Origin: Trichomonas tenax
Lineage: Eukaryota > Parabasalia > Trichomonadida > Trichomonadidae
Assembly (NCBI GenBank): GCA_023091735.1
Contig: JALKBU010000506.1
Coordinates: forward strand, 1 to 36,174
Direction: 5' to 3'
Length of the DNA stretch: 36,174 nt
This document shows, piece after piece, positions 17,915 to 26,273 of this stretch (its first letter is position 1; the number at the start of each line of letters is the position of its first letter). The translations under genes and the position numbers were made by a program. The notes under the pieces were generated by a model. The model searched no databases. It was given only the letters and a program-made list of their open reading frames with translations, and was not told the origin of the DNA.

Positions 17915-19558
17915 AAACTCAGAGTAATTAAATCCACACGCATATTACAGCATTTGTTCACATTATGGTTTAATCCCATTTTATCTTTTTTCACTATTAA
18001 TGGAAAATGTCTGAATTTATTTACTGAACAAATTTCGATATCCACAACAAAGTAACTGATGTAATTATTATCTGATGGAATTGTCTGATTTTCTTCAAAA
18101 CAATGTTTTAGCAAATAATGTGGTAAATTCTTATCATAAATTTTATCATCAATATATTCTTGTGGAATTATTTGTGGTTTACCTTCAACTTCAAATAATC
18201 TGGCCATAGCTGATGGATATAAACTACACACATCAAAATCGTTAAGTTTATCTTGGATCTTATATCTGAAATTATCTCTGGTCATACATCTACCGCCATA
18301 AATAGCACCCATTATATAATCTTTAATATTACCGGAAATCTCATATAAATTACCATTTGGATAAAATACTTCACGATTTAAAAATTTATTTGCTAATGAT
18401 GGTGCTGTTGTTATATATTAAATATATCTATATTAATTAATTCGAATAAACATACTTGGCGAAATGCGTTAAAACCTATAGGTAAAACATTAACATCTTG
18501 TGTACAATAAAATTCACAATATTTATTCATGTCAAATGTATTATCTGATAATCTACAGCCATTAATTTTATCGATATTTTCTACAAATGTTTGTTTTTGC
18601 TTATTATTCCATGGTAGGAATTCATCTGAACCAACATCTGAAATTATTTCAATTTTAGAAATTACACGATCATAATTATAATATTTATATGGGAAAAGTT
18701 CTTTATGGATATTCATATCAGCAAATGCTTCAGGGAAACATATTGGAAAGTTTGCCAATTTTTGTGTAAAGATAGAATAACTATCACGTAATTCGATATT
18801 TTTACCTTGATATTTATGTTGCTGTAAAATTATTCTGGAACCTTTCATAGTACTATTTTTCACGCCAAATTTCATTAAAATTCTTCCATCAAATCCTAAG
18901 TTGTGAAAATATACGATACTATTGTTTGGTATAAAATCCATAAATTGTTTATCACAATCAAAACCATTAAATGTTACCAAAATTTTACCGTCGATATTGC
19001 TCAAACATATCATAAATGGTATTTCCTTATTATCCTTTGGACATGTTTCAAAATCAGCATACCAATAAGAAATATCTTTGGGTATATATTTCTTGTTATT
19101 ATTTTCAGATATTAATCTAAAATTTGTATCAGCAATTACAATGAGAATTTTATTTGGACCAATATTAATATTGGGCTGCGAATCATATTCGCGCTTATTG
19201 CTTTCATTTAATAAATGTTGTGAAGATATACCAGAAATTTGAACATCTTTATCACTATGCGATAATATTCGAATGCTCCAATTTCTTCTAACAATTTAAT
19301 TAGGTTAATACTATTAATGTGTGATTTTGTTGAATCGATTTCAAAAATGTTAATACGGAATTTATATACTACGAACATTTTCTCTGTTGACCATTTATAA
19401 GAATTACCATAGGCAACAACTTCATCATAATGTTTTATGAAGAAAGAACTAATGGGTAATGTTTCATTAATAAAATAGTGATTTTTATATGTGTAAAGGT
19501 TTATTTTGTAATTATATCGGGTATCGGGTCCCAAATGTTTATTAAAATATTGGTCCAA
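17848..19558 (-). pseudogene. Truncated, frameshifted protein-primed DNA polymerase B
   Basis: Three collinear frames make one broken polymerase. The first (from about 19558, no ATG) has an N-terminal region. The second (about 19270-18411) carries the 3'-5' exonuclease: Exo I DFET is upstream of the Met at 19013, Exo II HNLGFDGR follows and Exo III YCTQDVNV is near the end. The third (18417-17848) continues with TAPSLANKF and the polymerase motif A region ending DFDVCSLYPSAM. Frame changes occur near 19265-19280 and 18411-18420; the second looks like a single-base loss. After about 17,922 the match ends, so polymerase motif B, motif C (with the metal-binding Asp pair) and the thumb are missing. 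The last 24 or so residues of the third frame are unrelated read-through. It cannot make an active enzyme. Confidence 0.85.
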
Positions 19559-19893
19559 AAATATTTTTTTTTTATTTTTATTAAATGGGATTAATACTAC
19601 TGCTATTTATTATAGTTGTATATTTCAGGAATAAATCAAGCGTGTAACACCAAATCACATTTGTTAAGTTTTAATATGATATTATTTAAGATAGTTATAA
19701 CTTTATTTTTCTTAGCACGTTTTAGTTCAGAAATATTTTCATGAGCACATCCGGTAATTTTCAAAAGATTTTTATAAATAGTATATAATTTATATTTAAC
19801 ATTTTCTTCATCATCTACTTTAGGATTTCCACCAATGAAAATTTCATTAAATTGTTCTTGTGATAAGTTAAGAAGATTTTGAGTTGTTGTCAT
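17915..19893 (-). mobile_element. Maverick/Polinton-type element remnant
   Basis: The stretch carries a broken protein-primed family B DNA polymerase and a small ORF on the minus strand. Such polymerases in trichomonads belong to Maverick (Polinton) self-synthesising transposons, which also encode an integrase, a protease, an ATPase and capsid proteins. None of those partners is visible here, and I found no terminal inverted repeats, so this is a fragment. The left limit is where polymerase-like sequence stops (about 17,915-17,922). The right limit is set only by the end of the small ORF. A different protein-primed element, such as a linear-plasmid-like element, is an alternative. Confidence 0.7.
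19636..19893 (-). CDS. Small ORF beside the polymerase remnant, unknown
   Basis: An 85-codon frame with an ATG start lies 77 bases upstream of the polymerase remnant on the same strand, separated by a T-run. The product is helical, polar and Lys/Asn-rich, with no motif I recognise. It may be a small Maverick protein or the separated N-terminal part of a polymerase ORF. It could equally be a chance frame in AT-rich DNA. Confidence 0.35.
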   Translation of the reverse strand: MTTTQNLLNLSQEQFNEIFIGGNPKVDDEENVKYKLYTIYKNLLKITGCAHENISELKRAKKNKVITILNNIILKLNKCDLVLHA

Positions 19894-20381
19894 AATTATT
19901 TATTAGAAGAAAAAATTTATTAATTTTTTTCATAACATATAAAAAATATTTTTTATTTTTACAAATTTATAGGAAACCATTCATAAATCATAGCAATAAG
20001 AATTTAGATTATTAATTAAACAATACATTTTAATAACAAAATTTTGGACTCCCCCAAAAAAGCACACTCTGTATACTACTACTAGATATCCCAATTTGTT
20101 CGAAAGATTTTGTTTGTAAAAATGATTCTTCTGATATGAACAAAAACAACATTTTTATAAAAATTATACAAAATTTGTCTATCTTTCTCTTATTTAATAA
20201 TGAATCGACATTTAATACTTTGTTTTTAGAATTGAATGTTGATGGGCTTTTGTTTCGATCAGTTTGGAAATGATTCAAGTTGAATATCAAAAAATATTTC
20301 ATAATACATGCTGAAATGCAACACATATCCAGAAAATGAAATAAAAACTGATGTTATTAATACAGAATAAGCTATAGTAAT
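19894..20381. other. AT-rich spacer right of the remnant
   Basis: No gene is visible. A 98-codon minus-strand frame (20030-20326) is low-complexity and lacks a domain. The right end of the mobile element may lie here, but I could not find a terminal repeat. Confidence 0.5.
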
Positions 20382-21089
20382 TTATTTTGGATCAACCTTG
20401 AAGTGAGAGTGATACAAATCGTAGCACTGCTTGATAATACGCTTAGCATGGCCAGCACCCATTGGCTTGAATGTTCTAACTTCCTTGCGCTCAAGTGTTT
20501 TATAATCGTTGAAGAACTGGTTGATCATGAGGAGCTTGAATGGTGGGAGTTCGCTAACATCATAGTAAATATTGTATTCTGGATCAGAAACGGCAACAGC
20601 GATAATCTTGTCATCTGGATCACCACCATCGACCATTGGCATGATACCAATTGGGCGAACGCGCATCATAGAGAGCGGTGGGACTGAGAGTTGGCAAAGA
20701 ACGAGAATATCGAGAGGGTCATTATCTTCAGCGAGTGTTTCTGGGATGAAACCGTAGTTAGCTGGATAGATGACCGAAGAGTGAAGAATTCTATCGACCT
20801 TGAGAAGACCAGATGGCTTATCAAGCTCTGTTTTAACGCGAGAAAGTGCTGGAATTTCGATAATAGCAGAGACAATATCTGGCATTGATGGACCGATTCC
20901 TACTCCGTGCCATGGGTGAGCGACGGATAAGGATCTCTCTGTTGGTGTTGTGATTTGCTTCTTTTGGCCGCCAATCTTTTGGTAGAGGGAGTCCATATAC
21001 TCGTGGTACTCCTTGTCCTCCTCGTTGACGATAATGCCGTCCTTCATCATAACGTGATCATCTACTTCGTCAGCGATCTGAACAGTCAT
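20382..21089 (-). CDS. PPA: Soluble inorganic pyrophosphatase, family I, plant-type
   Basis: This cytosolic enzyme hydrolyses pyrophosphate to two phosphates, pulling biosynthetic reactions forward. The 235-residue protein has the complete metal and substrate set: E78, K86, E88, R100, Y112, the signature EDNDPLD (121-127) with D122, D124 and D127, the DGGDPDDK loop (154-161) and Y196-K197. An N-terminal extension of about 70 residues contains AHPWHGVGIGP (57-67), which closely recalls plant soluble pyrophosphatases (AHPWHDLEIGP). The core is the short prokaryote/plant type, not the longer animal/fungal type. The ATG is preceded by a TCATTTT initiator with a 12-base leader. The stop is TAAA-like. 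Active enzyme expected. Confidence 0.96.
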   Translation of the reverse strand: MTVQIADEVDDHVMMKDGIIVNEEDKEYHEYMDSLYQKIGGQKKQITTPTERSLSVAHPWHGVGIGPSMPDIVSAIIEIPALSRVKTELDKPSGLLKVDRILHSSVIYPANYGFIPETLAEDNDPLDILVLCQLSVPPLSMMRVRPIGIMPMVDGGDPDDKIIAVAVSDPEYNIYYDVSELPPFKLLMINQFFNDYKTLERKEVRTFKPMGAGHAKRIIKQCYDLYHSHFKVDPK

Positions 21090-21096
21090 TAATTTT

Positions 21097-21103
21097 AAAA
21101 TGA
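21097..21103 (-). promoter_or_regulatory. Initiator (TCATTTT) of the pyrophosphatase gene
   Basis: The minus strand reads TTTTTCATTTTAAAATTA directly before the ATG. The +1 A at 21101 gives a 12-base leader. Confidence 0.6.
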
Positions 21104-22314
21104 AAAAGCGGTTTTTTGAGGGGCTTCATTGGCCATTCGAAAATATTCTACTGCCGAATCGCGCTTTGACAGGATAGTGTTATTTTTAACAAAAAAGACC
21201 GAAATTCAGAGTGATCAAATCAAATTTGTGAATCAAGCCTTTTGTAACCGAGAAGCATTGAACAATGCACTTCTTTGTAAGATATAGGGGTGCTTATAAT
21301 CGTCCCGTTAATTAGCGGCGGCCACAACAATAGGTTATCACAAAAATAATGATGGGGATGTTTCAATAAAAGAACCGAATGCTACATCCAACAAAGAAGC
21401 GCTTTTCAGTGGCCAGAGGTGGGCACATCATTAAGGTGTTGATAGGTGATAATTCTGTGACTTTTTTCTTAATCACATAAGTGATTTCTTCATCAGTAAG
21501 ATTTCGGTTAAAAATCTTATCACATACTGTACTTTTATTGGAATTGAATATTGAGTTGGAATGATAGCGAATTGCATAATTTTTTTTCTTGAAAATTTGC
21601 AATCAAAGTTATTGGATCAAAACCACAGCTCGTTATTGATACCATTGATCTCAGTAGTACTGCAATAATGTAGTATTAGGATTCAAGAAGTTTAATTTTC
21701 GATATAATTTCTGATGAAAATATTCCATTGTTTGCGGCTTTATTTTATTATAAAATGATGCAAATGGAACAGTTTTAACCAAGCAGATATACAGATATCT
21801 CCAAATAAGTTAAAAATCATTACAATCCAAAAAATCCACATGAATTAAAGAATAAGAATACTTAAGCTTAACCAGTATCGATTCAAAAATAAAGATATAG
21901 CCCATTTACATTGTCAGCATACTTCAATTAAGTTATATTCAATAATCAACATCGATTTGTTGAATTACCTCTTTTCGAGATCTCACATTATTAGATTCAT
22001 CAATTTTTATCCAATCCTATATAAATGGAAGCCATACGCTGTATTGGAATGAAATTCAATTTTATTTCATTATTTTATTCTTCCCCATATATCCATCTGA
22101 GTTCAGGTTCATTGGAAATTTCATCAGATTGCTAAAAAATCGACTCTTCACTAAACAATTTATTCATTCATTATTCCATCTTTCAATAAGCAACAGATGA
22201 AATAAAGACTTTCAGAGCATAGCGTAGCTGAAGCATGGCAATTGCTTAGAGAATCATTGAAAATATGAATTCATTTTTAATAAACATACGCAAAACAAAA
22301 TTTAAAGTTTATTC
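21104..22314. other. Gene-poor region upstream of the pyrophosphatase
   Basis: I see no supportable gene in these 1.2 kb. A 79-codon minus-strand frame (21363-21602) has no recognisable domain. The stretch at 21300-21450 is slightly richer in G+C than its surroundings, which might mark a decayed gene. I found no tRNA or rRNA. Confidence 0.5.
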
Positions 22315-24702
22315 TCATTGATTATTGACAGTTATTATCTTTTCAACAGTTTGCTTTTGAGCTTTGATCACACGGTTGTCGAAGCATACATATCCGCAAA
22401 GTTTCTTATTCTCCTTCTTGAGAGTTTCAACAGTTTGTTGAAGAATTTCTATTTGCTTATTCAGTGATTGATTAATAGTCTCATCATGTTCGATTGTCTC
22501 TTTGAGGTGATTATTTTCTGAAACTATAGCTTGATTGAGTTCCTCAAACTTATTCGCATTGTTCATCCATTCATCTCTTTGTGCAGAGAGTTGAATAATA
22601 TCAACTTTCTGTTTTTCGTTCATTTTAACACTTCCCATCAAATCCTTTTCCAAGAAAGCATTCTTCTTCGTAGTCTGCTCTAATTGGACTTCTAAATCAA
22701 CAATCTTCTTTGCAGAAGCAATATATTTCTTGTTTTGTAAATCGAATGATTCTTTAAATTTCTCAAGTTGAGCTTCAATTGTTCCTGTATTTGTTAACAA
22801 TGTTTGAACTTTCTTGTTTAATATTTCATTCTGGTTCTTCAATAACTGGTTCTCATTCAAGCATTCATCAATAACTGTTATTCTCTTTTTGTAGTATTGG
22901 ATCTTGCGTGCAAGTTTAACACTGTCTTCTTTAGACTTTTCGATTTGTTCAAGCAGTTTCTGGATCTTCTTATTTAACTCTGCAATGATATCATCTTTGT
23001 GTTTCAAGTCTCCGTCATTTAACTCTTTGATCCTTGATAATTCGTGAATTGTATTTTCATGCTTTGATATTTGCTTCTGTGAAATATAATATTTCTTCTT
23101 TATTTCTTCAATTGCTTTTTCGTAATTTATATTTTTGAGCGTGTAATCAGTGATTTCTATTTCTCTATTCTTTTGCTCTTTCCTCAAAACATCTTCTATA
23201 TTTTCAACTGGTAAATATGCTTTCGAATTCATCTTGTAAATGGAGTCTGTTATTTGCTCGAAGAAGATATATTGTGTGGAAGAGTCCGTAAGCAATAATT
23301 GAACAGCTAAAAGTGCACTTGATATTTCACGTTTGTTGTTTGATGTCAAAAGAGACATCGAAAGAAGAGACGCAAACTTAGAATTAACTATTATTTGTTT
23401 CAACCTCGGTGTCCAACTTGTTAAGATTAATGCTGCTTCCATTAAGAAATGGAAATAAGAAGCACTTAAAGCTGCATCTTCTGTTGTTATTCTGCGTTCA
23501 AACTCGTTGAAAATATAGTTTTGATTATCTGATAATAAAACAACAATCTTGTCTTTGATTCCCGGCGAATTTAAGAACAATCTCATTACATAAAGTAATG
23601 ACTGATATTTTTCTGTTGATGTAATAGAAGGATCAGATCTCATGAAGTTTTGCAATGCTAAATTAAATAATTCAAAAGGATCTGATAATTTGGAAATATA
23701 TTCAGGAACAGCATCAACTAATTTGTATAAAAGTCCACAGTTCGCTAAAGAAACGAAGCCGTCTTGTATTGTAATGAGTTTGAGCACAAAATCTCTGATC
23801 TCTTCTTTAGTTAACTGCGCGCAATACTTCGAACTCATTTGCGATAATGCATTGGCTGTTTCAGAAGAATCAAGGCCATGCGAACGAGATAATGTGATAA
23901 ACAGCGCACAGTATAAAGCGCTGTTTATACTATTATCGTTTTCAATAGCGAGAATTGCTTGTGAAAGTGTGCACAAATATAATTCTTTTGGATTTTCCGT
24001 TTCACATAATTTTTGAGCTGCTGTATATGCTGTTTGGAAATCTTCAGTGATTGGAGATAAAGCAGTGGCTGCCGCAAAAGCAGCACCAATTAAATTTCGA
24101 TCTTCGCAAATAAGCAAATCATTGATAATTCTCTTGAACGGATTGAATTCATGATTCATTCTTAAGTATTTCATGAACTCTCTTGAATTCCTCGCAATGT
24201 TATTAACAAATATTAATGCCCAATATTGTGTTTGAGTAAATTGTAAACAGGCGAAGAGTGTTCTGAAAATAATATCAAATGTTGATCTATTTGCTATGAT
24301 TGGAACAATATTTATTGTGATTAATGAAAGAAAATGGAAATATTCGCTGTATAATGACTCAACTTTCATGGATTCTTCGTGAAATAGTATATTTATGAGC
24401 AAATCGAAGTTGATTTCTTGTCTAATCAAAGTTGAAAAATGTGGTAATTTGCATAACTTGATAAAGAAGCGCAATATTTTAACCGCAATGCAATTTTCAT
24501 CTGTTATTTGGTTTTTAACCATTAATTTTGCCAAGTTCTTAATAAGTCTTCCGAATTCTGGATCGTTATTCGACAATGTTAAAGATTTCGCCGTGAAACT
24601 GAATGAAGTTATAAAGTTTGTCACTACGTCATTCACAATTTCTATGGAGTTAGGATCAGAACGTTCGATTATTTGAGATATCGGCTCAAAAATCGATTCC
24701 AT
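22315..24702 (-). CDS. Armadillo/coiled-coil protein, CIP2A-like
   Basis: The 795-residue protein has a helical-repeat N-terminal region (about 1-500) and a long coiled coil (about 510-770) rich in Glu, Lys, Gln and heptad Leu/Ile, ending in a short polar tail. This matches CIP2A, which inhibits PP2A and acts with TOPBP1 in mitotic DNA-break tethering in animals. A segment near the end of the helical domain, SLLTSNNKREI, resembles the ALTSDNREQV element of CIP2A at the same relative place. The frame begins at TTG (24747); the ATG at 24702 gives a sensible N-terminus and follows a possible TCACTAAA initiator. Gene is sure; CIP2A relationship is tentative, and other ARM/coiled-coil proteins (for example p115/USO1-like) are possible. 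Confidence 0.6.
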   Translation of the reverse strand: MESIFEPISQIIERSDPNSIEIVNDVVTNFITSFSFTAKSLTLSNNDPEFGRLIKNLAKLMVKNQITDENCIAVKILRFFIKLCKLPHFSTLIRQEINFDLLINILFHEESMKVESLYSEYFHFLSLITINIVPIIANRSTFDIIFRTLFACLQFTQTQYWALIFVNNIARNSREFMKYLRMNHEFNPFKRIINDLLICEDRNLIGAAFAAATALSPITEDFQTAYTAAQKLCETENPKELYLCTLSQAILAIENDNSINSALYCALFITLSRSHGLDSSETANALSQMSSKYCAQLTKEEIRDFVLKLITIQDGFVSLANCGLLYKLVDAVPEYISKLSDPFELFNLALQNFMRSDPSITSTEKYQSLLYVMRLFLNSPGIKDKIVVLLSDNQNYIFNEFERRITTEDAALSASYFHFLMEAALILTSWTPRLKQIIVNSKFASLLSMSLLTSNNKREISSALLAVQLLLTDSSTQYIFFEQITDSIYKMNSKAYLPVENIEDVLRKEQKNREIEITDYTLKNINYEKAIEEIKKKYYISQKQISKHENTIHELSRIKELNDGDLKHKDDIIAELNKKIQKLLEQIEKSKEDSVKLARKIQYYKKRITVIDECLNENQLLKNQNEILNKKVQTLLTNTGTIEAQLEKFKESFDLQNKKYIASAKKIVDLEVQLEQTTKKNAFLEKDLMGSVKMNEKQKVDIIQLSAQRDEWMNNANKFEELNQAIVSENNHLKETIEHDETINQSLNKQIEILQQTVETLKKENKKLCGYVCFDNRVIKAQKQTVEKIITVNNQ

Positions 24703-24727
24703 TTTTAGTGTACGTTTAAAAATTAAT

Positions 24728-24735
24728 TTTAGTGA
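24728..24735 (-). promoter_or_regulatory. Possible initiator (TCACTAAA) of the CIP2A-like gene
   Basis: TCACTAAA on the minus strand fits TCA+1-Py-(T/A). The leader to the ATG would be 31 bases, a little long. It overlaps the left arm of an inverted repeat by one base. Confidence 0.4.
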
Positions 24736-24780
24736 AAAATCTGACAAATATAATTTTACAAAGCTTAAAGTCAGATTTTT
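24735..24780. repeat. Inverted repeat, 11-bp perfect arms
   Basis: AAAAATCTGAC (24735-24745) and GTCAGATTTTT (24770-24780) are exact reverse complements with a 24-base loop. It fills the 87-base gap between the upstream gene's stop and the CIP2A-like start. It could serve as a 3'-end hairpin of the first gene or a paired factor site for the second. Confidence 0.55.
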
Positions 24781-24789
24781 TCTTGAATT

Positions 24790-25821
24790 TCATTGAATGA
24801 TGTTTATAAAGAAAATAATCAGCTCTGTCATAGTTTCGTCTGCTGATAAAGCAATTTCGTGCAGATAGTCAAGCTGATCTAAAACATATTCTTTTGGTGC
24901 CAAATCTTGGGCGAAGATCTCAATGAGGAGGATCATTGCCATCTTTCCATACGCTTTATCAGTCGCAAAGTCCAAAGCTATATCAATAATGATTTCAAAT
25001 TGTTCTTGTGTGAGATTCTTATTGATGAACGCTTTGTAAATGAACAAACTACCAATGTATGATATGTATGACTCATGTAGGCAATTCAAATGAAACATTA
25101 ACATATGATTTCCAGTTGCATTCCACAATTTACCTGCTTTGTATGTTATAATTGAACCAGCATGGATAGTTCCTTCATTGGTTTGGTAACGTTCAAACAC
25201 ATATCTCTCTAATTGAGGAGAATACAGACTTGTATCGAAATATGTTAAAAGTTCAAATATTGTCGATACAATCATTTCGTCATCGATTTTGCTTAACTTG
25301 TCAAAGTGTTTGAAGAACAGTTTTGGAACCCATTCTTTCTTTGGAAACGATTTGATGTATGCAACAGAGAGTCCTATAATTGTCGCAGTAATTGCGTTTA
25401 CGGAGTCCGAGTTAAGTACGTACTCAATGAGATCGATACAGCTTTCATCAAGAAATTCTCCAGATTTTCCAATTAAGATTCCAATGTGTCCAAGATCCAT
25501 TGTTCTCTCATTATTCACCAAGTATGATATGATTCTACTGTCTTCCGTAGCTAATTTTGTGATGATTTCGAAAATTGTAATATTATCACTTTCAGCAAAG
25601 TGCATTAGGGCAATAATCATTGAATCATCGAATTCTAAGTCTATCCTTTTGTATTTCATGAATAAATATTGAAGCTCAAGTAAAGTTTCATCTGTGAATC
25701 CAAATTTGTTGATTTCTTCTTGCAGTGAAGACCAATCGACTTTAAAAGATGGTATTCCAAGGGAATCTTCGATGTTTCCTTGCGGAATTTTCTCTTGATT
25801 CTCTTTCCAGTTTTGTCTCAT
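24790..25821 (-). CDS. Unidentified all-helical protein
   Basis: The 343-residue protein is soluble, acidic and strongly helical, with repeated Leu/Ile-rich helix pairs of about 40 residues across its length, as in HEAT/ARM-like solenoids. I recognise no family. There are no membrane spans or signal peptide and no catalytic motif. The ATG is supported by a TCATTTTTT initiator 14 bases upstream. It lies 87 bases ahead of the CIP2A-like gene on the same strand, but separate promoters make co-transcription unlikely. It may be trichomonad-specific. Confidence 0.8.
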   Translation of the reverse strand: MRQNWKENQEKIPQGNIEDSLGIPSFKVDWSSLQEEINKFGFTDETLLELQYLFMKYKRIDLEFDDSMIIALMHFAESDNITIFEIITKLATEDSRIISYLVNNERTMDLGHIGILIGKSGEFLDESCIDLIEYVLNSDSVNAITATIIGLSVAYIKSFPKKEWVPKLFFKHFDKLSKIDDEMIVSTIFELLTYFDTSLYSPQLERYVFERYQTNEGTIHAGSIITYKAGKLWNATGNHMLMFHLNCLHESYISYIGSLFIYKAFINKNLTQEQFEIIIDIALDFATDKAYGKMAMILLIEIFAQDLAPKEYVLDQLDYLHEIALSADETMTELIIFFINIIQ

Positions 25822-25828
25822 TCACTTT

Positions 25829-25837
25829 AAAAAATGA
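25829..25837 (-). promoter_or_regulatory. Initiator (TCATTTTTT) of the helical-protein gene
   Basis: The minus strand reads TTTTCATTTTTTAAAGTGA before the ATG at 25821. The +1 A at 25835 gives a 14-base leader. Confidence 0.55.
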
Positions 25838-26273
25838 AAATCACATCAACCAGATTATTGCATATTTATACTCAACACATAATGTATTACAATTTTTAAT
25901 ATGTATTTGCTAATCAAAAACTTGATCTTGGCCAAAATCAATTTTGAATTTCTTCCTATAATTATTTTAAGCCAAAAAGAACTTAATAAATTAAACAAAA
26001 TATTTACAAACAAACATATATAACAATCTCTAGATAAGTATCTAAGATTTTCAAAAATATTAAGAATATTAATTCAAATATCATCTCTAAAGTGTGTCAA
26101 TCATTAATGCTCATGTAGCAGTGAACAAATTAACTTATGTTTTTCTTTTTTCATAATAATATTTTTTTTTGAATGGTTAGAACTCTAAAGAAACATTATA
26201 ATGATTGAGTTGGGGTAACATCTAAGCTGTATTGGGCATTTCCAAGTCAATAAATGACTTTTGAAAAAATAAT
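25838..26273. other. AT-rich spacer
   Basis: This spacer between two minus-strand genes holds no open frame of note and no RNA gene that I can see. A T-run lies at about 26160. Confidence 0.55.

Noticed and set aside
20030..20326. 98-codon minus-strand frame as part of the mobile element
   Set aside because: No similarity to any Maverick protein that I recognise, and low complexity.
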